The position numbers and the translations under genes are program-made. Shown one piece after another: positions 6,422 to 12,619 of a stretch of DNA of 12,619 nucleotides. The stretch is from Euperipatoides rowelli (lineage: Eukaryota; Onychophora; Udeonychophora; Euonychophora; Peripatopsidae): NCBI GenBank assembly GCA_003024985.2, contig PXIH01S0029568.1; one strand, given 5' to 3'. The notes beneath the pieces are model-generated. The model ran no database searches. It was not told the DNA's origin and was given only the letters and a program-made list of their open reading frames with translations. Each line of letters opens with the position of its first letter. Position 1 is the stretch's first letter.

Positions 6422-8850
6422 TTAATTAATATACTCCATAATCTTAGACCTCAAAGTAGAAATCCATTTTTTAAAGGATTTCTCAAACAATAGACTTTCC
6501 CTATCTCTTTTTATATACAGAGCAACTTGCATATAAAAAAAGTAATAGGTATCAATAAATCTATTTATCAAAATGCTCAGATATTTTGCCTTACAAATCA
6601 TATGGTAACATATCATATTGATAATAATGACATCTTAAGTGGAAACATAAAATTCAAATAATTTTTCTATATTTGTAGAAATCATTTTCACATTAATTAA
6701 ATTAAAAACCTTACCTTTGAACTCACCAAAAAAAAATTACATTCAAATAACACATGAGTAAGAATATCACAAAAAAAAAAATATCATCAAGCTTAAAACC
6801 ACATATGCCAAATAAAAAATTACTTGTTAACAAGAAACCATGCATTATTCTACAAATAAAAATGTGTATATGAGATTGTTATATCATCAAATAATTCCAC
6901 ATTTTCCTTGCATAATCTAATTTGTGCAAACAATTCAGGGTTTTGAAAGTTCAGATGACCTGATTTTTTATAGGTGAGTTTATTGACTACTGTTATATTT
7001 AGATTATCCATAATATCTCTAAAATTCTTTCCAAAATCAAAACCCACATTTCTTCAAATTACTTTAAAAAAATTTCTAAAGACAATGGAAATAGGACCAA
7101 CAGAATGCAATGGTGGCATGGTATCAGTTTTTGTAACCACCAATTTGTAACCCAACTTTTGAAATTATCTCATTAAAGTGGTGACAAACACATTAAATTT
7201 TAAGACTTCATCCAGTAATTCCAACTTGTGTAGACCTAATCCTCCAACATCTAGTTCAGGGATAATACATTACTTGATCACAGGATGATTCTATTGTTCT
7301 AAATTAACCTATTCAATAATATTTTGACTTTACTACAGAAGGATTTTGTAACTTTTACATGAGTATAATAATATGAAAGTTAGTCTAAATAAAAAGATTT
7401 ACAATTATCACTTTTGCATACAATGTCATAGTCATTCCTTTTATACCTCCACAACATTTTTACATTTTTCTAGAAATTCCTTCTTCAATATCCTATCCTC
7501 TACTATAGATCCAGCAAATAGGAAAGGAAGTCCCAAGTAATTTGAAGACATGTTATTATTATTTAAACCTATTGGTTTCTTGTAAAAAGGATCATAACAA
7601 AATGATTTGACCATATTTAATGCAGAACCTGTTTTCACTGTGAAATTATCAATTTTTTCACAACTTTTAGATTCTTCTTATCCCTCAATATAATCACAAC
7701 TACATCAGCATAGGCTAATACTGAAATTATATTTCCAAAGAGGGGTATTTCAACTCCAAAGTTTAATTCATCAATAGATAATAACAATTCATTGATCTAT
7801 ATTAATAGCAAAAAGATTTGTTCATAGGTTTAAGATAAGCCTCTTTTAAGCTGAATTGGATTGAGCGCTTTATTATTTATTTTAACAAAAAATATTTTTG
7901 AACATATAGAATTAGCTATACCAACTGTAAGAAAGCATTTCTGTTATATTTTACCACTTGTTCTATCATAAAATTATGATTCACAAAGTCAAATGCAGAT
8001 TCAAAGTCCAAAAAGAGGATACATGAAGTTAAACTTCATGTATACTCTTTTTGCACAACATATTGTAACAAGACAAACCAGCTTATGGATTGATCTTCCT
8101 CTTGTGGTTTACTGCCATTTAAAAATGAAGTTGTCTAAGATTATAATTTAATTTTATCTATTGTTTAACAGTTTTGAGAATATATTTGCATTTGTGCTCA
8201 AGAATGTAAAAGGGTCTCGGCTCCCTAAAAATAAATATCATATATCCTTAAAACATCTTATCAGGATCAAATTTATTTAATAGTTCATTACACAGCTGGT
8301 ACAGTCTTATCCAAGACATGAATAAAAAACTTTACAAAACCACAATTTAAAGTATCTTGACCAGTTAGGCTGATTCATTTATGGTAGACAAAACTATTTT
8401 TAATTCTCCCATTATAAAATATATATTTACTCTAGTGCTCAAAGAACAAAGAACCAACAATTCATTCATTCATTTCATCCTTTATGTGTTACCACATTCA
8501 TTATGACAGTACATCACATCATCCCAATCCAAATGTAGTATCTGATTCCGATTTTTCTTTTTTTTTAAATAATCCAGGGAATATATAATTTGAAATTAAA
8601 CCATTGAACAATACAGATTCTTTTTATAAATTGAATATACAATTCTTTCTTTTTCTTCTTTCAATTCAAGATAATTTTACTTTAAATTATCTAGCAATTA
8701 TTGATCTAATAGCTCTTTATTTTTTAATCCAAAAGACATTTCCTGTGCATTTCTCAGTTTGCTATTCAAGTTTTATAAAACAAATTACTGTTAGCTTTAG
8801 TACATATATTCATGAGTTGCTTCTATCTATTTATCCTTATTTGTAACCCT
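6422..8850 (-). pseudogene. Decayed L1/Tx1-like LINE ORF2 (reverse transcriptase)
   Basis: Collinear fragments of a non-LTR reverse transcriptase run right to left on the minus strand. Around 8500-8850 there is a charged pre-RT segment (ELKEEKERIVYS-like). Around 7978-8030, LFLDFESAFDFVNHNF fits RT motif A, with the catalytic Asp in L-D-F. At about 7698-7715, A-Y-A-D-V-V-V-I fits the Y-A-D-D motif C but lacks one Asp codon. The 7441-7638 frame carries TGSALNMVKS and NYLGLPF, matching the thumb-region pattern G-x-K-L-N-x-x-K-S...YLGLPF. At about 6733-6771, C-D-I-L-T-H-V-L-F-E-C fits the C-terminal C-H-C knuckle of L1/Tx1-type elements. Frameshifts and stops separate the parts. No apurinic-type endonuclease is seen, so the 5' end is probably truncated. 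The clade call rests on motif order and could be another L1-group lineage. Confidence 0.65.
8010..8052. repeat. Near-perfect palindrome inside the RT pseudogene
   Basis: The left arm, 8010-8030 (aaaaagaggatacatgaagt plus t), and right arm, 8032-8052, are reverse complements with one mismatch and a one-base loop at 8031. The arm next to 8010 belongs to the RT motif A reading; the other arm is an inverted copy of it. Confidence 0.9.
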
Positions 8851-9107
8851 TCACTTAACTATGAACCAAAACATAAACTTGATTTATTATATCAATTTAT
8901 AACATGCTCTGGAATTAAAGATAACATCCTTTTACCCTACCAAACAAAGATTAAATCAGTTTGGATAATGCCTGACTCTAGACAAGCTGAAGAAAGATTA
9001 CTTATGTAATACAGACATCAAAATCATTTAATAATTAAGCTTATTGTATATAATGTAAATTACGTTCAAATGTATATATTTTCTTGGTCTTTGAATTTCC
9101 TATCTGC
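8851..9107. other. AT-rich junction between the two LINE remnants
   Basis: No recognised feature. This may be the remaining 5' portion of the minus-strand LINE or unique sequence. Short open frames here show no known motif. Confidence 0.4.
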
Positions 9108-9351
9108 AGAGCTGAATGCCACCAGACTGGGTAAACAGGCTGTGGATCATGGAATGCCCATTAGCTGAGAATAATTAATAAACAGTCCTGAACAATCACA
9201 AGGGTAGCTGAGGCTCTTCAGCCCTATAAGGAAACTCAACTAGGAAAAGGAAGACTCTGATTACAAATCCTGCACATGGTACTTGGGGCCCTTGTGCAGT
9301 ATGACAACCTTTTTAAATATTCATGGAAAGTTAAAATACTTATTTTAGAAT

Positions 9352-9509
9352 GCCATGCGATCTGGTTAGCCACCAGCATCATTCAGTCCTCTGTGAGGCT
9401 GGATGTGTTAAATTGGCATTCTGAGAACATTGCCATGCGATCTGACTGGCAATCTGAGTGATTCAGTATCCCGTGAGACTGGACATGTCCCATTGATAAC
9501 TATGGAACA
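9352..9509 (+). repeat. Tandem 80-bp duplication in the LINE leader
   Basis: gccatgcgatctg occurs at 9352 and again at 9432, exactly 80 bases apart. Downstream of each, gattcagt or cattcagt, a gtgag-ctgga-tgt series and gaaca(t) also align, so about 78-80 bases are duplicated with moderate divergence. It sits immediately upstream of the putative ORF start. Confidence 0.7.
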
Positions 9510-9520
9510 ATCAACACAAG

Positions 9521-9580
9521 GGAACCATCAACAAGAAGATAACCATCAACAACAAGGGAATCATCAACAACAAAGAAAAT
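9521..9580 (+). repeat. 18-bp triplicate coding for NHQQ-type hexapeptides
   Basis: Three consecutive 18-base units, aaccatcaacaagaagat, aaccatcaacaacaaggg and aatcatcaacaacaaaga, encode NHQQED, NHQQQG and NHQQQR in frame with the putative ORF start. They lie between the start and the endonuclease domain. Confidence 0.8.
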
Positions 9581-11078
9581 GCAATATGAGAAAATCAAAA
9601 AAAGAAATAGAAGTATTTAAGATTGGAACATGAATTGAATAAAATGGAAATTGAGATATTGGGAGTCTCAGAGACTTTCTGGGAAGAAAATATGGACTTC
9701 ATCACAACTATAAGAGAAGANAACTTTAGAGTAATGATAGCAGGGGAAGGAATAAAAAGTAGAGGAGTAAGATTAACAGTGAAAGAGGATATGGCAAGAC
9801 ATGAGGGATATATGGAATATTTCAGAAAGATTAATGCAATATGATTTGAAGAGAAGAAAATAAATCTACTAATTATGTAAGTCTATGCTCCAACTGTGGA
9901 TAGCAGTGAAGAAGAAATTGAACAATTATAAAGAAATTTAAAGATGTGGTGATAATAATAGTTGATTAGAATGCTAAAGTGTGACAAGGAAAAGACAGAA
10001 GTACTGTGGCCCATGAGCTTAGGAAAAAAAATGATAAATGTAAGCTACTTTTTAATTTTTGTAACAACCATGAATTATGGATTGCAAACATCTTGTTTTA
10101 ACAGAAATGCAGTAGCAGACATATTTTGACTTTGCCAAAATGTAGCAATAAAGAACCAAATATATTTTATCATAACTACCAAAACATTTTAAAACAGCAT
10201 TAAAAACTGCAAAGCCATGCCAGGAGCTGACTGTGGCTCTAACCACGACCTTGTAGTCTGTGGATTAAAGATAAATTTAAAATGTGTTATTAAGAACACA
10301 AAACTAGAAGGTGGATGGTTGAATTACTCAATGATGATAAGAAAGTTGTTTTATTTAATTAAAAACTAAGCAAATTTTAAAAAATATAGTTGTAAAAGAC
10401 AAGGTAATCTTAATGAAAGGTGTAACAAAGTTAAGGATACATTCATCCAACAGGACAAGAAGAAATATGATTTCAAAAGAAAAAAGGCAAAACCCATGGA
10501 TTACCAAAGATAATTTAAAACTTATGAATGAAAGGAGAAAGGTGAGACAGCAGATATAGATATAAGTTATTAAATTCCTTAATTAGAATAAGATGCAGGC
10601 TATAAAAACAAAAATGGCATAAAGATAAATGTAAAGAAAGTGAGAAGTTAGATAAAAGACATGACACATGCAGTCAACACAGAATTGTAAAAGAATTGCA
10701 ACAAAGTGGAAGAAAAATAACAGCAGGGATCAAATGTAAAGACAGAAAACTTCTATATACTGAAGAAGAGATTATGAAAAGATGGATGCAACATGGAAAA
10801 TAACTTTATGAAAAGCAAGAAAATATGGAGGAATGGGAATATTCAGACAGCAATGAAGGACTGCCAATTTTAAAAGAGGAAACTCTGGAAGCTATGAAAA
10901 AATAGGACCAGAAAAAGCAAGTGGGATTGATAACATACCAATAGAATTTTTGAAGAGGATGGATGATATGCTAGAAATTATCACAGAGCTAGTGAATGAT
11001 ATACAGTATATGTGACAAGTGAAATTCTAGATGATGTTAAGAGATCAATAATGATTCCCATACCTAAGAAAAGTAATA

Positions 11079-11086
11079 GTTTATAT
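11079..11086. repeat. Left 8-bp target duplication of the hAT insertion
   Basis: gtttatat here corresponds to gtctagat at 11510-11517, 6 of 8 identical. Eight bases is the length typical of the hAT superfamily. Confidence 0.75.
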
Positions 11087-11509
11087 CAGGGGTGTCAAAT
11101 TCATGACCCATGGGCCGCTTGGGGCCTAAGCAATTATTTGTGTGGCCCAGGCCCAGCTAATTATGGTATGCTAATATCGCATCACCTTAGTCACCTTACG
11201 CATAGGCGCACAGGCGCACCATTTCCGTAAAACGCTTATTAATTTATGAAATTATTCATTCTGGTAAGTTAATAATCAAGAAAAAATATACAATTTTAAC
11301 GATTATTCATTTATTTCAGTCCTTTGTATTCAGAATGTCTCTATCATACCAGAGTGGTAGTAGAAATAAACGAAAAATTGCTGACAAGAAAACTGGGATT
11401 TGGAGCGTTTCAATGAAAATTGATTATGAAGCTTTCCTTTTTTTGCGGCCCACATAAACTTAAACCTTGTTTATTTGGCCTACGTCTGGTTTTGAGTTTG
11501 ACACGCTTG
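11087..11509. mobile_element. hAT-type non-autonomous element nested in the LINE
   Basis: The 423-bp element begins CAGGGGTGTCAAATTCA and ends TGAGTTTGACACGCTTG; the ends are inverted repeats matching at 14 of 17. Subterminal ggcc-rich stretches (gggccgcttggggcc; tttgcggcccac) are typical of this widespread hAT end type. Flanks carry a diverged 8-bp duplication. Removing the element and one duplication restores the continuous RT reading S-N-S-L-Y-C-S-N-F-R-T, which proves it landed in the LINE. The centre holds a short reading, NKRKIADKKTG (about 11365-11398), followed by W-like and F-rich remnants. This may be a scrap of the N-terminal zinc-finger-proximal part of a hAT transposase, but that is tentative. 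Confidence 0.85.
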
Positions 11510-11517
11510 GTCTAGAT
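11510..11517. repeat. Right 8-bp target duplication of the hAT insertion
   Basis: gtctagat, paired with gtttatat at 11079-11086; the two differ at two positions, consistent with an old insertion. Confidence 0.75.
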
Positions 11518-12565
11518 TGTAGCAACTTTAGAACATTTAATTTCTTAACACATGCAGATAAGATATTATTATGGTTGTTTTAAGAAGAATAAGAAATAAA
11601 AGTGAGGAAAATCTGACAGATGATCTATACTGGTTTAGAGCTAACAAAGGAACTAAAGATGTAATCATGGAATTGTACACTTTAGCACAAAATTGTTTAA
11701 AGAATCATCAGACACTGCACCATCGATTTATAAGAAACTGGTAAGTATATTCAAGAAGATAGGAATTGATGTAAAGGACTTAACAATTATAAGCAACCTG
11801 TACAAAAGACAAACAAAAGCAATTAGGATAAATAATAATTGAACTGATTGGTTTGAAGTAAACTGTGGTGTAAGACAAGGATGATTCTGGTCTCCCTCAC
11901 TAAATAACATTGACAGGATAATAATAATTTGATGGATGAATTTCAATAGAATAAGATATTCTATTGACATTGCCATTCTCACAACAGGTAAGGCTCAATT
12001 GGAAAGAGCCTTGCTAAAGGTTAATATAATTGGAGAACAATATGGATTGAAAATCAATATAGGAAAAACAAAAATACTGGTGATGAGTAACAAAGGAAAC
12101 ATTAAATGCAAGATCGAAAAGGAAGGGAAAACAGTAGAACATATGAAGGAATTTAGATATTTGAACAGCTTGATAACAGAAGATGGAAGAACCACAAAAG
12201 AAATCTAAACAAGGATAGGAATGGAAAAATCTGCATTTTGGAAACAAAAAGAACTTCTAAAAGAGATATTAACAAACGTTTAAAATTGAAAATGTTAAAA
12301 TTCTATGTTTCATCATATCATGTGAGACTTGGAATTTAACCAAAGACTTGGAAAAGAAGATCAATGCTTTTGGAAAGATAGGGAGTTGGTTAGAGTCTTC
12401 TGGATGAAGTAAGCAATAGGAAATGGAAATATGATGGGTATGTATTGAGAAGATCTGCAGGAATTAGACTAATAACAGCACTTGAGGGATGAACAGAAGA
12501 GGTAGACCAAGGAGAAAATAGTTGTATGACCTTAAGGACTGGGCTAAAATCATCAATTATCAGTA

Positions 12566-12619
12566 TTAACCCTTTCCACTCCAAAGTCGAATCTCAGTCA
12601 CAAATTTCAATTAGCAGTT
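12566..12619. mobile_element. Second piggyBac-like MITE copy, cut by the window end
   Basis: TTAA at 12566-12569 is followed by CCCTTTCCACTCCAAAGTCG, the complete terminus of the element at 2094-2343. Similarity with that copy covers the first ~25 bases and then diverges (atctcagtcacaaatttc against attctaagttgacattta). It interrupts or abuts the 3' end of the RTE-like LINE. The right end lies outside the window. Confidence 0.7.

Larger units (their letters stand above)
9108..12565 (+). mobile_element. Decayed RTE/BovB-like LINE, nearly full length
   Basis: Collinear endonuclease, linker, reverse transcriptase and C-terminal matches run left to right over about 3.4 kb, interrupted by a hAT insertion at 11087-11509. 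The base composition shifts at about 9108 to a less AT-rich leader (agctgaatgccaccagactg), which I take as the 5' untranslated region. A putative ORF start (ATG, 9502) follows an 80-bp duplicated leader. The 3' end is obscured by a piggyBac-like MITE beginning at 12566. No target duplication can be assigned. The 5' boundary is an inference from composition and the position of the ORF. Confidence 0.7.
9502..12565 (+). pseudogene. RTE/BovB-like ORF2: endonuclease plus reverse transcriptase, broken
   Basis: The reading starts at ATG 9502 (MEQSTQG...), then a QN-rich repeat, then FKIGT and a stop where the endonuclease motif T-W-N expects Trp. Endonuclease parts follow: G-V-S-E-T-F-W (9662-9682, catalytic Glu), V-Y-A-P-T (9881-9895), V-D-stop-N-A-K (9961-9978, usual G-D-W-N-A-K) and G-S-N-H-D-L-V (about 10235-10255, usual S-D-H). 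A linker PWITKDNLKLMNERRKVRQQ follows near 10490. RT parts are IPIPKKS (about 11054-11074), then after the hAT insertion CSNFRT (from 11518), F-R-A-N-K-G-T (11634 on), G-V-R-Q-G (11867-11881) and R-Y-S-I-D (11954-11968, usual R-Y-A-D-D). A thumb GLKINIGKTKILVMS and a C-terminal N-R-R-G-R-P-R segment near 12500 end it. The motif order and wording fit the RTE clade. Confidence 0.75.

Noticed and set aside
8604-8846. 80-codon hydrophobic open frame on the plus strand
   Set aside because: It is antisense to the pre-RT part of the minus-strand LINE; its Phe/Leu richness follows from AT-rich antisense sequence.
11728-12247. Several minus-strand open frames (84, 66 and 77 codons)
   Set aside because: They are antisense shadows of the RTE reverse transcriptase reading on the plus strand.

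Overview
This window looks like AT-rich, intergenic or intronic DNA from a metazoan nuclear genome. I find no host protein-coding gene. No open frame exceeds about 100 codons. Every stretch with recognisable protein similarity is a decayed transposable element. Scattered single n bases and homopolymer runs suggest a draft assembly. The taxon cannot be fixed from this sequence. The mix (RTE/BovB-like LINE, L1/Tx1-like LINE, IS630/mariner-type transposase, hAT and piggyBac-like MITEs, several tRNA-derived SINEs) is metazoan. The mariner end that reads like acaccctgta is common in arthropods and other invertebrates, so an invertebrate is a weak preference only.

Layout. Positions 1-590 are unannotated AT-rich DNA. 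About 590-735 is copy A of an interspersed repeat whose inverted copy B lies at about 6105-6240. About 1145-1780 is an internally deleted mariner/IS630-type transposon with a frameshifted transposase C-terminus. Positions 2094-2343 are a 242-bp piggyBac-like MITE flanked by TTAA. Positions 3033-3359 are a minus-strand tRNA-derived SINE with a perfect 14-bp target duplication. A second minus-strand tRNA-like SINE lies at about 3480-3680. About 3680-5190 is a composite repeat made of a ~165-bp unit (four tandem copies plus one detached) alternating with two other repeated modules. A third tRNA-like head lies at about 5230-5370. About 6420-8850 on the minus strand is a decayed L1/Tx1-like LINE containing a 21-bp-arm palindrome. 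About 9108-12565 on the plus strand is a decayed RTE/BovB-like LINE. That LINE is interrupted at 11087-11509 by a 423-bp hAT-type element with an 8-bp target duplication. At 12566-12619 a second copy of the piggyBac-like MITE begins and runs off the window.

Nothing here acts as a pathway. The main value is a stratigraphy of insertions. The RTE LINE is older than the hAT element inside it, and probably older than the piggyBac-like MITE at its 3' end. All autonomous elements have lost key catalytic residues: RT motif A is deleted and YADD altered in the RTE element, a codon of the YADD box is lost in the L1-like element, and the probable third catalytic Asp of the mariner transposase is changed to Gly. 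The least explained structure is the composite R/X/Y repeat at 3680-5190.
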